From: Sva-07 sp963828415
Lineage (GTDB): Bacteria; Actinomycetota; Acidimicrobiia; Acidimicrobiales; Ilumatobacteraceae
DNA length: 64,000 bases
Reading direction: 5' to 3'
Assembly: GCA_963828415.1 (NCBI GenBank)
Contig: CAWHEI010000009.1
Location: forward strand, 186,001 to 250,000
Position numbers and translations under genes: made by a program. Under the pieces are notes generated by a model. It did not search any database. It saw only the letters and a program-made list of their open reading frames with translations, and was not told the DNA's origin. Position 1 is the first letter of the stretch. Each line of letters begins with the position of its first letter. Positions 43,436 to 52,364 of this stretch are shown here, piece after piece.

Positions 43436-44692
43436 ATGGCTCCCCTGCAGCAACACCGCCGGCCCGTTGACGACGTCATCGGCGATCTGACCGCCAAACG
43501 TGTCAACGACGTCAAGTGGGCCGAGGGACGCGCATTCGGGATGATCTACGACGGTGGACCCTCGGTGCACGAGGTCGCCGAGCAGGCAGCGAGGCTGTAC
43601 CTGCACGAGAATGCCCTCAACACCAAGGCGTTCCCGTCATTGGGTCAGATCCAGTCCGAGGTGGTCGGGTGGACGGCGGGCCTGCTGCACGGCGACGCCG
43701 ACGTCGCTGGATTCCTCACCAGTGGCGGCACCGAGTCGATCCTGTGCGGGGTGCTCGCCGCTCGCGAGCGTGGGCGTGCCGAACGAGGGATCACCGCTCC
43801 CGAGATGGTCGTCGCCGAGTCTGCCCATGCCGCGTTCCACAAGGCGGCGCACAACTTCGGTCTGACATTGCACAAGGCGCCGGTCAAGGACGATTGGACC
43901 GCTGATGTCGACGCGATGACGGCGCTGTGCAACGAGAACACGGTGCTCGTGGTCGGCTCCGCGCCGCAGTACCCGCAGGGTGTCCAGGACGACATTCCGG
44001 CGATCGCGGCGCTGGCGTCGTCGATCGGCGCGAACTGCCACGTCGACGCGTGCATGGGCGGGTTCGTGTTGCCGTTCGTCGAGATGCTCGGTCGCGAGGT
44101 GAAGCCGTGGGACTTCCGCGTCGACGGGGTGACGACGATCTCGGCCGACATCCACAAGCTCGGGTATGCGCCCAAGGGCGTGTCGGTGATCCTGCACCGC
44201 GACAAGCAGTCGCGGGCGTACCAGACGTTCGTGTTCGACGGGTGGCTCGGCGGGTTCTATGCGTCGCCGAACATGCAGGGCACACGCTCGGGTCTGCCGA
44301 TGGCGTGCGCCTGGGCGGTGATGTCGCACCTGGGCATCGAGGGCTACGTCGACCTCACCCGCCAGATGCTCGTGAACGCCGACACGTTCCGTGCCGGCGT
44401 CGCCGAGATCGACGGGATCCAGGTGCTCGGTGACGGGCAGTTCCACCTCGTGGCGATTGCCGCCGACCCGACGTTCGAGCCCGAGATCGACATCTTCGCG
44501 CTCGGCGATGCGCTGTTGGCGAAGGGCTGGTTCCACGACCGCCAGGGCCCGCCGGACAGCCTGCACTCGACGATCAGCAACTCGAACACCGGCGTGATCG
44601 ACGACTACCTCACCGATCTCGCCGAGTGCGTCGCCGCCGTCGTCGGCACCCGCACCGACGACCGCAGCACCAACTACGCCACCCTCGAGTAG
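43436..44692 (+). CDS. PLP-dependent decarboxylase/lyase (sphingosine-1-phosphate lyase-like)
   Basis: Fold-type I PLP enzyme of 418 residues. The cofactor Lys lies in SADIHKLGYAPKG, preceded by VDACMGGF (Asp for the pyridine nitrogen), and the phosphate-binding segment is LTSGGTESIL. The group II decarboxylase family with this HKLGYAPKG site includes sphingosine-1-phosphate lyase and glutamate/tyrosine decarboxylases. The pattern is closest to the lyase branch, but the substrate is inference. ATG 43436 begins 18 bases after the second cyclase-like gene. It converges on the acyl-CoA synthetase. Confidence 0.87.
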   Translation: MAPLQQHRRPVDDVIGDLTAKRVNDVKWAEGRAFGMIYDGGPSVHEVAEQAARLYLHENALNTKAFPSLGQIQSEVVGWTAGLLHGDADVAGFLTSGGTESILCGVLAARERGRAERGITAPEMVVAESAHAAFHKAAHNFGLTLHKAPVKDDWTADVDAMTALCNENTVLVVGSAPQYPQGVQDDIPAIAALASSIGANCHVDACMGGFVLPFVEMLGREVKPWDFRVDGVTTISADIHKLGYAPKGVSVILHRDKQSRAYQTFVFDGWLGGFYASPNMQGTRSGLPMACAWAVMSHLGIEGYVDLTRQMLVNADTFRAGVAEIDGIQVLGDGQFHLVAIAADPTFEPEIDIFALGDALLAKGWFHDRQGPPDSLHSTISNSNTGVIDDYLTDLAECVAAVVGTRTDDRSTNYATLE

Positions 44693-44708
44693 CCCTCGGG
44701 AATTCGGG

Positions 44709-46256
44709 TCAGTTGACCTGGCGGTCGGCGTCGGCCCAGAAGGGCTCGCGCAGCTTGAACTTCTGGAGCTTGCCGGTGGCGGTGCGGGCCAACTCGTCAC
44801 GGAACTCGATGCGCTTGGGGCACTTGTAACCGGCCAGTTTGGTCTTGGTGAACGCGATCAGCTCGGCGTCGGTGAGCGTGCTGCCTGGCGTCGTGACGAC
44901 GAGTGCCGTCACCAGTTCACCCCACTTCTCGTCGGGGATGCCGATCACCGCCACCTCGGTCACGTCGGGATGCTGGAAGATCGCATCTTCGACTTCGATC
45001 GACGAGACGTTCTCGCCGCCGGTGATGATCACGTCCTTCTTGCGGTCGGCGATCGTGACGTACTGGTCGTCGTCGATGAACCCGCCGTCGCCGGTGTGGA
45101 AGAACCCGTCGTGGATCGCAGCGTCGGTCTGGTCTGGTTGCTCCCAGTAGCCGGCCATCACCATGTTGCCGCGCGCCATGATCTCGCCGTCGTTGCTGAC
45201 CGCCATCGTGCAACCGACCACTGGCGCGCCGGCGCGGCTCAGCTTCACCGCGCGCTCGTTCGGATCGAGATCGTCGAACTCGGCGCGTGAGCGGTTCATC
45301 GTGATCAATGGTGTGGTCTCGGTCAATCCGTAGATCTGCACGAACTCCCAGCCGAGTTCGGTCTCGGTTCGCTCGATCGTGCGTGTCGGCGGGGGAGCGC
45401 CGGCGACGACGATGCGCACCTGGCCGCGTCCCGGGATCGGCCGCCCGGTGTCGGCCTCCCACGTGGCAGCGGCATCGAGCACCATGTTGAGCACTGCGGG
45501 CGCACCGCACATCAGCGTGACCCCGTGCTCCTCGACGCGCCGCAGGATCTCGGTACCGTCGATCTTGCGGATGATCACGTGCTTCGCGCCCATCCCGGTG
45601 ACGGCGTAGAGCATGCCCCAGCCGTTGCAGTGGAACTGGGGGAGTGTGTGCAGGTACACGTCGCGGTCAGTGACCCCCATGTGCCAACCGAAGATCGAGG
45701 CGTTCAGCCACAGGTTGCGGTGGGTGAGCTGGACGCCCTTCGGTCGGGCGGTCGTGCCGGACGTGTAGTTGATGGTGGCCGTGGCGTCCTCGTCGGCTTC
45801 CCACGGTTGTGGCTCGACGCCGAACACCATGGTGGCCGCGTCGCCCTCGGCGCCGATGATCAGCTTGTGTTCGCACTCGACGTCGGCCATGGCGTCGGCG
45901 AGTTCAGGATCGATCAGCAGCACCCGCGCTCCGGAGTGCGCGACGATGTACTTGACCTCCTCGGCGACCAGGCGGAAGTTGATCGGCACGAGGACGCGGC
46001 CGGATCCCGACACGCCGAACAGCGCGGTCAGCAGCCGAGCGGAGTTGTGGCTGACCATCGCCACCCGCTCGCCGACCGCGATGCCGAGCGCGTCGAGTCC
46101 GGCCGCCATGGCGCGTGCCCGCTCGGCCATGTCGGCGTACGAAATCGCTCCCCACGAGTCCGCGGGTTGGTCGGGCTCGTCGACGATCGCCACCCGCTCG
46201 GGGTAGACGAGCTCGGCTCGCCGAAGGAAGTCGTTGACGGTCAGTGCCACCTTCAT
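44709..46256 (-). CDS. AMP-forming acyl-CoA synthetase/ligase
   Basis: ANL-superfamily enzyme of 515 residues that activates a carboxylic acid as acyl-AMP and then acyl-CoA. The P-loop NYTSGTTARPKG, the adenine motif QIYGLTETTP, HTGDGGFIDDD, and the C-terminal hinge DRKKDVIITGGENVSS with the catalytic Lys in ARTATGKLQK are all intact. Chain-length preference is unknown. It heads a minus-strand pair with the amidase, 17 bases apart. The neighbouring thioesterase gene could act on the same acyl-CoA pool. Confidence 0.93.
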   Translation of the reverse strand: MKVALTVNDFLRRAELVYPERVAIVDEPDQPADSWGAISYADMAERARAMAAGLDALGIAVGERVAMVSHNSARLLTALFGVSGSGRVLVPINFRLVAEEVKYIVAHSGARVLLIDPELADAMADVECEHKLIIGAEGDAATMVFGVEPQPWEADEDATATINYTSGTTARPKGVQLTHRNLWLNASIFGWHMGVTDRDVYLHTLPQFHCNGWGMLYAVTGMGAKHVIIRKIDGTEILRRVEEHGVTLMCGAPAVLNMVLDAAATWEADTGRPIPGRGQVRIVVAGAPPPTRTIERTETELGWEFVQIYGLTETTPLITMNRSRAEFDDLDPNERAVKLSRAGAPVVGCTMAVSNDGEIMARGNMVMAGYWEQPDQTDAAIHDGFFHTGDGGFIDDDQYVTIADRKKDVIITGGENVSSIEVEDAIFQHPDVTEVAVIGIPDEKWGELVTALVVTTPGSTLTDAELIAFTKTKLAGYKCPKRIEFRDELARTATGKLQKFKLREPFWADADRQVN

Positions 46257-46273
46257 GGTGGCAACCTACGCCG

Positions 46274-47683
46274 CTACGCCATCGGAGTCCGACACGTGAG
46301 TGGCCAGGGGCGTTTGCGCTCCATCGTGAGGGCCAGGTCGAGCAGCAGCGGCTCGGAGAAGTGACGGCCGACGATCTGCAGTCCGATGGGGAGGCCGTCG
46401 AGGAATCCGGCGGGAACGGAGATCGCCGGGTTGCCGTGAAGGTTGGCCGGGAACGTCAGCCGGCCGTTGTTGGCGGCGCCGGCCTCGATGCCACCGAACA
46501 CCGATGCAATCGGCCCTTCGGCGTCGAAGGCGATGTCGGGGTTCGTGGCGGTGATCACGAAATCGACACCATCGGCCGGGTCGAAGATGCGGGCCATCGC
46601 CTCGTTGACCTCGGTCCGGCGTCGCTCGATGCGGGCCCGAGCGGTTGCGTCGTACTTCCCGGCGGTGGCCTCGAGCCCGAAGCGCATCTCCGGGGTGAGG
46701 TCGTCGGCGCACTCAGGCCACTTGTCGGCGAGCTGCGCGGCGATCGAGATCATCCCCGAGATCGACCACGCACCTCCCATCCGGGGCACATGCGTGTCGA
46801 GTCCGGTCACCCGCCGCATCGCACCGTCGGTGATCAGCTCGCTCGCCGCCTCCTCCAACAGCTCCCACATGATCGGCGAGACCACGGCGCCACCCCAGTC
46901 GTCGACGACAGCGACGCGGGCACCGCGCAGCTCGTCGAGGTGAGACCCGAGCGCGGCCTCCCATCCCTCCACGCGAGGCAGGCTCAACGGATCTCGTGGG
47001 TCGTGGCCGTTCGTGACATCGAACCAGCGCGCCGTGTCGCGCACCGACCGCGCCATGCAGCCGGTGGACACGGTCAGATTGCCGTACTCGGCGTGGGGGC
47101 CGCGCGGGATCCGCCCGAACGTTCCTTTGAGCCCGACCAGCCCGGTGAACCCGGCCGGGATGCGGATCGACCCACCACCGTCGCCGCCCGTCGCGATCGG
47201 GTAGATCCCGCCCGCCACCGCGGACGCTGAGCCGCCGGACGATCCGCCCGGCGTCTTGCCGTGTTGCCACGGATTGTGGGTTGCGCCGTGCAGCTTGGTG
47301 CGGGTGAGGTTGACGCCACCGAACTCGCTGGCGGTGGTCTGTCCGGCGAGGACGGCACCGCCGCGCTCGACCAGGCGGCGAACCATCGTGGCGGTGTGCG
47401 CAGCGATGCCGTCGCGCAGCGGCACCGACGCCTCGGTGTCCGGCCACCCTTCGACCGGGGTCAGCTCCTTCACACCGACCGGCACACCACCGAACGGCAA
47501 CGTGACGTCGGCGTTTGCCGCGGCTGCTCGTGCGGCGTCACGATCCTCGAAGCACACTGCGTTGAGGTCGCTCGCGTCGACGGCGGCGAACGATGCCTCC
47601 AGCTCCTCGCTCGGCGAACGTTCACCCGCTCGGAACGCTTCGACCAGACCGACGGCGTCACCTGTCCATGTGTCAGAACTCAT
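46274..47683 (-). CDS. Amidase (amidase signature family)
   Basis: Amidohydrolase of 469 residues with the Ser-cisSer-Lys triad: Lys in VPVGVKEL, and the Gly/Ser-rich GKTPGGSSGGSASAVA followed by ATGGDGGGSIRIPA. The family includes indoleacetamide hydrolase, 6-aminohexanoate-dimer hydrolase and GatA; a GatA role is unlikely because GatB and GatC are absent. The gene could release a carboxylate for the downstream acyl-CoA synthetase, which is inference from order. ATG 47683 is divergent from the thioesterase gene by 39 bases. Confidence 0.92.
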   Translation of the reverse strand: MSSDTWTGDAVGLVEAFRAGERSPSEELEASFAAVDASDLNAVCFEDRDAARAAAANADVTLPFGGVPVGVKELTPVEGWPDTEASVPLRDGIAAHTATMVRRLVERGGAVLAGQTTASEFGGVNLTRTKLHGATHNPWQHGKTPGGSSGGSASAVAGGIYPIATGGDGGGSIRIPAGFTGLVGLKGTFGRIPRGPHAEYGNLTVSTGCMARSVRDTARWFDVTNGHDPRDPLSLPRVEGWEAALGSHLDELRGARVAVVDDWGGAVVSPIMWELLEEAASELITDGAMRRVTGLDTHVPRMGGAWSISGMISIAAQLADKWPECADDLTPEMRFGLEATAGKYDATARARIERRRTEVNEAMARIFDPADGVDFVITATNPDIAFDAEGPIASVFGGIEAGAANNGRLTFPANLHGNPAISVPAGFLDGLPIGLQIVGRHFSEPLLLDLALTMERKRPWPLTCRTPMA

Positions 47684-47722
47684 GGGGCGGGACTGTACGG
47701 CCCGCCTACGATCGGCGTCGCC

Positions 47723-48529
47723 ATGGACTCACGCACATTTCTGGGACTCGAACCCACGCACAACCCGTTCCGCTGGAAGCTTCCCGTCACCGAGGGCATC
47801 TCGACCACCGGGAACTTCCTGTTCGGCGGCTCCGGCCTCGGCGCGGCGATCTCGGCGATGGAGGGGACCTCCGGCCGCCAATGTGTCTGGGCGACGGCGC
47901 AGTACCTGTCGTATGCGAAACCCGGTGAGGTGGTCGACATCGATGTGACCATCGCCGTGAGCGGCCATCAGATCACCCAGGCCCGAGCGGTGTGTCACGT
48001 TGCCGACCGCGAGATCCTCACCGTCAACGCTGCGCTCGGCGAGCGCGACCTCGAGGCATCGGGCCAATGGGAGCAGATGCCCGCCGACGTCCCGCCGCCC
48101 GAGCAGTGCCCGGAGCGGCCACGCCACGCCGAGATGTCGGGTTCGATCAACGACCGGCTCGACGAACGCATCGTGAAGGCCCGTTCGTTCGAGGTGCTCG
48201 ACGGCAGCGAGCCGGGCGACGGCCAGACGCTGCTGTGGGCGCGACTGCCCGACGTGATCACCGGTGTCGATGCCACGACGCTGGCGATCCTGGGCGATTT
48301 CGTGCCGATGGGCATCGGCCAGTCGCTCGGTGCCCGTGCCGGCGGCAACAGCCTCGACAACACGCTGCGGGTGTGTCGCATGGTGCCGACCGAATGGGTG
48401 CTGATGGACATCCGCGTCCACGCCGTCGAACGTGGTTTCGGCCACGGCCTCGTCCACATGTTCGCCCAGGACGGAACCCTGTTGGCGACCGCCAGCCAGT
48501 CGGTGATCGTGCGCTACTGGCGGGGCTGA
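47723..48529 (+). CDS. Acyl-CoA thioesterase-like protein (double hotdog)
   Basis: Protein of 268 residues with two hotdog halves, as in TesB/4HBT_3 thioesterases. The N-terminal half has NFLFGGSGLGAAISAME followed by QYLSYAKPGEVVDIDV, and the C-terminal half has LGDFVPMGIGQSLGARAGGNSLDN and LLATASQSVIVRYW. These resemble the substrate-tunnel and Asp/Gln/Thr regions of TesB. Actinobacterial members act on fatty or steroid acyl-CoAs. ATG 47723 gives the family length. The LLM oxidoreductase gene follows 61 bases on. Confidence 0.8.
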   Translation: MDSRTFLGLEPTHNPFRWKLPVTEGISTTGNFLFGGSGLGAAISAMEGTSGRQCVWATAQYLSYAKPGEVVDIDVTIAVSGHQITQARAVCHVADREILTVNAALGERDLEASGQWEQMPADVPPPEQCPERPRHAEMSGSINDRLDERIVKARSFEVLDGSEPGDGQTLLWARLPDVITGVDATTLAILGDFVPMGIGQSLGARAGGNSLDNTLRVCRMVPTEWVLMDIRVHAVERGFGHGLVHMFAQDGTLLATASQSVIVRYWRG

Positions 48530-48590
48530 CGCCGTCGGGACGGTCGGGGCGTCTCGTCGGCGCGCCGGGCGGATGCGTAGTGTCGGCGCC

Positions 48591-49574
48591 ATGGCGCTCC
48601 CGATTCGACCTGGCATGACCGTTCCACTCCCTGGACCGCTGCACAGCCACCGAGAGAAGCTGTCCGCACTCGCCGACATGGGCTACACCGACATCTGGTC
48701 TGCCGAATCCGACGGCGCCGACGCGTTCACCCCGCTCGCCCTGGCTGCGGCCTGGGAGCCGCGGCTCCGGCTCGGCACGGCGATCGTTCCCGCGTACACC
48801 CGGGCGCCTGCGTGCATGGCCCAGAGCGTCGCCTCGATGGCCGACGCTGCGCCCGGACGGTTCGCGATCGGAATCGGATCGTCGAGCAACGTGATCGTCG
48901 AGCGCTGGAACGGTGTCCCGTTCGAGGAGCCGTACAAGAAGGTGCGCGACATCGTGCGGTTCCTCAAGGACGCACTCGCAGGCGAGAAGATCAAGCACAC
49001 CTACGACACGTTCGAGGTCAACGGCTTCAAGCTCGGAGTGCGTCCGGAACAGACTCCGCCGATCCTGGTCGCAGCGCTACGTGAGGGGATGCTGCGCCTG
49101 GCTGGGCGAGAAGCAGACGGAGCGATCATCAACTGGCTGTCACCGCAGGACGTTTCGCAGGTGGCACCGGTCGTCCTCGACGCCGCCGGCGGCGAGGAGC
49201 GCGAGATCGTGGCCCGGATCTTCTGCTGCCCCAGCGAGAACAGCGAGGTGGTGCGAGCAGCAGCGAAGTTCGCGATCGCTGCCTACCTCAACGTCCCGGT
49301 GTACGCCGCGTTCCACGAATGGCTCGGCCGGGGCGATCAGCTCCAGGGCATGTGGGATGCCTGGAAGGCCGGTGATCGCAAGGCGGCGCTCGCGGCGATC
49401 CCCGATCAGGTGGTCGACGACCTCATCGTGCACGGCTCGCCTGCCGAGTGCAGGGCGAAGATCCAGGCCTACTTCGACAACGGCGTGACGACCAGCTCGC
49501 TGGCGATTCTGCCGCTCGACCCTGATCTCGACTACTGGCAGGCGGTCACCGACCTGTCGCCGTCGGCCGGCTGA
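48591..49574 (+). CDS. LLM-class F420-dependent oxidoreductase
   Basis: Luciferase-like TIM-barrel enzyme of 327 residues that probably transfers hydride with coenzyme F420. The opening LSALADMGYTDIWSAES, the central GRFAIGIGSSSNVIVERWNG and ILVAALREGMLRLAGREADG are standard for actinobacterial F420 LLM proteins. ATG 48591 or ATG 48573 could start it; neither has a strong Shine-Dalgarno. The substrate is unknown; lipid, steroid or xenobiotic carbonyls are typical. It converges on the second VapC gene. Confidence 0.88.
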   Translation: MALPIRPGMTVPLPGPLHSHREKLSALADMGYTDIWSAESDGADAFTPLALAAAWEPRLRLGTAIVPAYTRAPACMAQSVASMADAAPGRFAIGIGSSSNVIVERWNGVPFEEPYKKVRDIVRFLKDALAGEKIKHTYDTFEVNGFKLGVRPEQTPPILVAALREGMLRLAGREADGAIINWLSPQDVSQVAPVVLDAAGGEEREIVARIFCCPSENSEVVRAAAKFAIAAYLNVPVYAAFHEWLGRGDQLQGMWDAWKAGDRKAALAAIPDQVVDDLIVHGSPAECRAKIQAYFDNGVTTSSLAILPLDPDLDYWQAVTDLSPSAG

Positions 49575-49586
49575 CTCACTCGACGG

Positions 49587-50018
49587 TCAGCCGTCGAGCG
49601 GGTGACGCCAGTTCAGTCGCTGGAATCGGGCGAATCCCCGATCGGCGCTGATGAACGTCGCATTGTTGTCGACGGCGTAGGCCGCCAGGTACGCGTCGGC
49701 GATGTCCGGTCCCCGCGCATCGATGTCGTTCGCAAGGCGCCGGAAATGCGTCCCGTGGCGTTCGGATGGCCGCAGGAGCATCGCAGCTGGAGCATCGAGG
49801 AGACGATCGACATACCCCCAGGCCTCGGTCGTTGTCGTCGGTTCGCCGAAGATTCGCCGATTTGTGACGATTCGGAGAAAGCCGGAGAGGACCATGTCGG
49901 GCACGCCGACAAGCTCCGAGCCGTTGGCCCACGTCTCGAGAAGTTGACCGTACCGTTCGTTGTCGGCAAGATCCGCTCGTTGCGCTGACACCAGCACATT
50001 GACGTCGAGGCAGAGCAC
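49587..50018 (-). CDS. vapC: VapC-type PIN-domain toxin (second module)
   Basis: PIN toxin of 143 residues of a group with the opening CLDVNVLVSAQRAD, then GFLRIVTNRRIFG, GPDIADAYLAAYA and FISADRGFARF. Three acidic positions are clear. The usual Glu of the second motif is not obvious in VPDMVLSGFLRI, where Asp may substitute. The C-terminal LNWRHPL is typical of this group. The start is one base after the antitoxin stop. The two VapBC modules in the window belong to different VapC groups, so they are not recent duplicates. Confidence 0.88.
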   Translation of the reverse strand: MLCLDVNVLVSAQRADLADNERYGQLLETWANGSELVGVPDMVLSGFLRIVTNRRIFGEPTTTTEAWGYVDRLLDAPAAMLLRPSERHGTHFRRLANDIDARGPDIADAYLAAYAVDNNATFISADRGFARFQRLNWRHPLDG

Positions 50019-50019
50019 G

Positions 50020-50286
50020 TCAGCGCAGCTTTTCGAGCGACGTGTCAGCGTCGAGGAGGTCGCTCAGCGCTGCGTTGTTCGACAGGTCGACGCCGGGCAT
50101 CAGCCCACCGCGCCCGAAGGGCACGTTGACGAACGGCTTCGCTTCGGGGGCAGCAGGCCGACGCATTCCGACGCGGACAGCGTCTTCGAGCACGCTTGCG
50201 ACGGTTCGACCCTCGCGTGCGGCTCGTGCCTTCACCTCCCGGTACAGGTCATCGTCGAGACGCACCGTCGTTCGCACGGCGAGCAT
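50020..50286 (-). CDS. vapB: VapB-type ribbon-helix-helix antitoxin (second module)
   Basis: Antitoxin of 88 residues. RTTVRLDDDLYREVKARAAREGRTVASVLEDAV is the ribbon-helix-helix region (split motifs VRLDDDLY and VASVLEDAV). The C-terminal part, NVPFGRGGLMPGVDLS then LSDLLDADTSLEKL, should bind the toxin. ATG 50286 is chosen; the longer frame upstream would run through another gene. The ATG sits at the edge of a cluster of GATGCT half-sites, fitting self-repression. Confidence 0.87.
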   Translation of the reverse strand: MLAVRTTVRLDDDLYREVKARAAREGRTVASVLEDAVRVGMRRPAAPEAKPFVNVPFGRGGLMPGVDLSNNAALSDLLDADTSLEKLR

Positions 50287-50317
50287 CTTAGCATCATGAC
50301 CAAGCATCAAGATGCTC
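50281..50317. promoter_or_regulatory. Operator candidate of the second vapBC module
   Basis: Inverted arms GAGCATCTT (50281-50289) and AAGATGCTC (50309-50317). Between them are two more GCATC half-sites, making four GATGCT-type copies in 37 bases. It overlaps the vapB ATG and the stop of the small upstream gene. Repeated half-sites suit a ribbon-helix-helix repressor. Confidence 0.6.
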
Positions 50318-50537
50318 AGGCGGCCTGATCGCGCCGTGGGAGGGCGAACGCGGCGCCGTCGGCGCGGGCGGCGAGCATCTGGCGGATCTCGGCGACGTGG
50401 CGCATGCCGCGCTCGCGGGTGTCCTTGCTGAGCCGGAATCGGGCAGGTGTGATGGGCGCGACGGCCGAGGGGAGCAGGGTGAGCTGTTCGGCCGACGGAA
50501 GTGTGGTTCGGGTCGCTGACTTCATGGATCCCATCAT
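50316..50537 (-). CDS. Small basic protein of unknown function
   Basis: Protein of up to 73 residues (69 if Met5 at 50525 is used). The C-terminal half, FRLSKDTRERGMRHVAEIRQMLAAR, is a charged amphipathic helix pair flanked by a low-complexity N-terminus (split motifs RLSKDTRERG and HVAEIRQML). I do not recognise a family. It lies directly upstream of vapB on the same strand, and the vapB operator touches its stop codon. It may be a third, independent gene. Confidence 0.5.
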   Translation of the reverse strand: MMGSMKSATRTTLPSAEQLTLLPSAVAPITPARFRLSKDTRERGMRHVAEIRQMLAARADGAAFALPRRDQAA

Positions 50538-50598
50538 GACGAGGGGCTGTCACAGAGTTCCCCGAACCGGCCCGGCCAACCCGATCAACCCGCCCAGC

Positions 50599-50705
50599 GA
50601 TGAGCCAAACCGCCGTATACGGTCGGTTCGCTCATCGCCGCGGGAGGGATCGGCTCACAGATGAGCCAAACCGCCGTATACGGTTGGTTCGCTCATCGCG
50701 GCGGG
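50599..50705. repeat. Two tandem 46-bp hairpin repeats
   Basis: Copies at 50599-50644 and 50660-50705 match at 44 of 46 bases, 61 bases apart. Each folds as GATGAGC/GCTCATC, then AACCG/CGGTT, then the perfect palindrome CCGTATACGG. One of the two differences turns a G-C pair into G-T, preserving pairing on that strand. They start 13 bases beyond the stop of the minus-strand EamA gene, in a 180-base gap that holds nothing else clear. Tandem terminators or a palindromic repeat element are possible. Confidence 0.85.
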
Positions 50706-50717
50706 CCGAGCGCTGGG

Positions 50718-51545
50718 TCAGCCGAGGGCCATGAGCGAGATCCCGGCGACGACGCCGAGGATGCCGATCATCTGCCACCAGCGCAGCGTGTCCTCGTCGA
50801 AGGCGGCAGCGAGCGTGGCCGACACGGCGGGGAACATCGAGGCCGACACGGCAACGGCGGCGAGCGAGCCCTGTTGAGCCCCGAGCGCGAACGCCACGAT
50901 CGCCAGCGATCCGCACGTGCCCGAGATCAACATCGGACCGATCAGTGGTCGAGGCGGCAACCGCGGAACGCGACGGGCTGTGGCGAGCGCCAGCATGACC
51001 AGGAGGGCGGTGACCCGTTGCGCCGCCGGTGCCCACACGCCGCTGTCCTCGCCGGCACCCCCGACGAGCGTGAACGAGACGCCGAACAGCACCGAAGCGG
51101 TCAGCGACAGTCCGATGCCGCGTCGCAGGGTCCCCTTCAAGGCGGGGGAGTACATGACGAGCAGGAGACTCGCGATCGCCACGATCACACCGGCGCGGAC
51201 GAGCCCCGACGGGCGGTTGCCCTGCACGATGTCCCAGCCGAGCGGAATCAAGGCCGCGCCGAGCGCAACGAGCGGTCCGGCGACGGCCGCCGACGAGGTA
51301 GCCATCGCCTCGTAGAGCAACGCGAGGGCGATCCCGACGAGCAGACCCGACGCGACTCCCAGCAGCACGTCGCGGTTGGCGAACACACTCGGAATGAGTG
51401 CCAGAGCGATCAGTGCCGACACCGCGCCACCGAGCATCGCGCCGCTCGTTGCGGTCACCGCATTCGATCGTCTCGTGCCGTAGCGGCCGAGGAAGTCGGA
51501 GAAGCCGATGAGCACCGACGCGAGTGCACCCAGCACGATGGGCAC
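50718..51545 (-). CDS. EamA/DMT-superfamily transporter
   Basis: Ten-helix inner-membrane protein of 275 residues made of two five-helix repeats. The helices at about 65-85 (VASGLLVGIALALLYEAM) and the matching position in the second half end in the small-residue pattern typical of the EamA family. The motif ALALLYEAMATSSAAVAGPL is a common signature. Substrate and direction cannot be read; members export metabolites or import nucleotide sugars. The stop is followed by two tandem hairpins. Confidence 0.82.
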   Translation of the reverse strand: MPIVLGALASVLIGFSDFLGRYGTRRSNAVTATSGAMLGGAVSALIALALIPSVFANRDVLLGVASGLLVGIALALLYEAMATSSAAVAGPLVALGAALIPLGWDIVQGNRPSGLVRAGVIVAIASLLLVMYSPALKGTLRRGIGLSLTASVLFGVSFTLVGGAGEDSGVWAPAAQRVTALLVMLALATARRVPRLPPRPLIGPMLISGTCGSLAIVAFALGAQQGSLAAVAVSASMFPAVSATLAAAFDEDTLRWWQMIGILGVVAGISLMALG

Positions 51546-51554
51546 GGTGGAGCC

Positions 51555-52358
51555 TCAGGCAGTCGTTTCGTCGACGGAAGGTTCGCCGAGCGAGGCCTCG
51601 TAGCGCTCTGCTCGGCCGGCTGGATCCTGGCGGTAGAAGGCCTGCAACTCGCAGTACAGCGCCGGCTCGTGCGTGCGTACATCGAGGGGGCGGTTGAAGA
51701 ACACTTCGGTCGCCACGGCAAAGAACTCGGCCGGATTGGTGCCCGCATATGGTCGCAGCACCGGCGATCCCTCAGCCCGCACGGCGTCGTAGGCGGCCGT
51801 GCACACGGCCACCCAACGCTGCCTCGCCGCGACGTCGTCGCCGAGGGGCGGTGTCCCGTCGGTGATGCCGTCGAGCATGTCGAGCTGATGAGCGAACTCG
51901 TGGTACACGACGTTCTGGCCTCCCGCCGGGAACCGAGCGCCGCGTCGGGTGGCCGCCCACGACAGCACCACCGGACCGCGGTAGTGCGCCTGGCCTGCGA
52001 GTGTCTGGGTTCCCGACGTACGAAGCCCAGCGCCCGCTGCGTGGTCGCCATGCAGACGAACGGTCGACGGGTGCACGATCACCGAGGTGAGCTGCGGGTA
52101 CTCGTCGAGGTCGAGGCCGAGCAGGAGCATCGAGGCCTGCGCAGCGATCAGGATTCGATGATCGTCGGTCAACTCGAAGCCGTTGGCCGCCTCCCACCGT
52201 GTGTCATGGACGAAGGCCGCCACGAGCATCTCCATGCGTCGGAGTTCGTCGGCGTCGAGCATCCGCCAATGCTCGAACTCGCGCCCCAGCACCACGTGCC
52301 AGCTCGGATCGAAGGCTGGTTGGTCAGCGTTGAACCAACGCCGAAGACGACCGATCAC
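51555..52358 (-). CDS. mtfA: MtfA-like zinc peptidase (M90)
   Basis: Protein of 267 residues of the MtfA family. Escherichia coli MtfA is a zinc aminopeptidase that binds the glucose regulator Mlc. The HEFAHQLD motif (HExxH) and the downstream NPAEFFAVATEVFF with the third ligand Glu are both present. DDHRILIAAQASMLLLGLD is another family signature. The role in an actinobacterium lacking an evident Mlc is unknown. It begins 6 bases after the GlpD stop. Confidence 0.87.
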   Translation of the reverse strand: MIGRLRRWFNADQPAFDPSWHVVLGREFEHWRMLDADELRRMEMLVAAFVHDTRWEAANGFELTDDHRILIAAQASMLLLGLDLDEYPQLTSVIVHPSTVRLHGDHAAGAGLRTSGTQTLAGQAHYRGPVVLSWAATRRGARFPAGGQNVVYHEFAHQLDMLDGITDGTPPLGDDVAARQRWVAVCTAAYDAVRAEGSPVLRPYAGTNPAEFFAVATEVFFNRPLDVRTHEPALYCELQAFYRQDPAGRAERYEASLGEPSVDETTA

Positions 52359-52364
52359 CGGTGC

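Noticed and set aside
50599..50705. Possible CRISPR array
   Set aside because: Only two copies, each palindromic throughout, with a 15-base gap and no cas genes.
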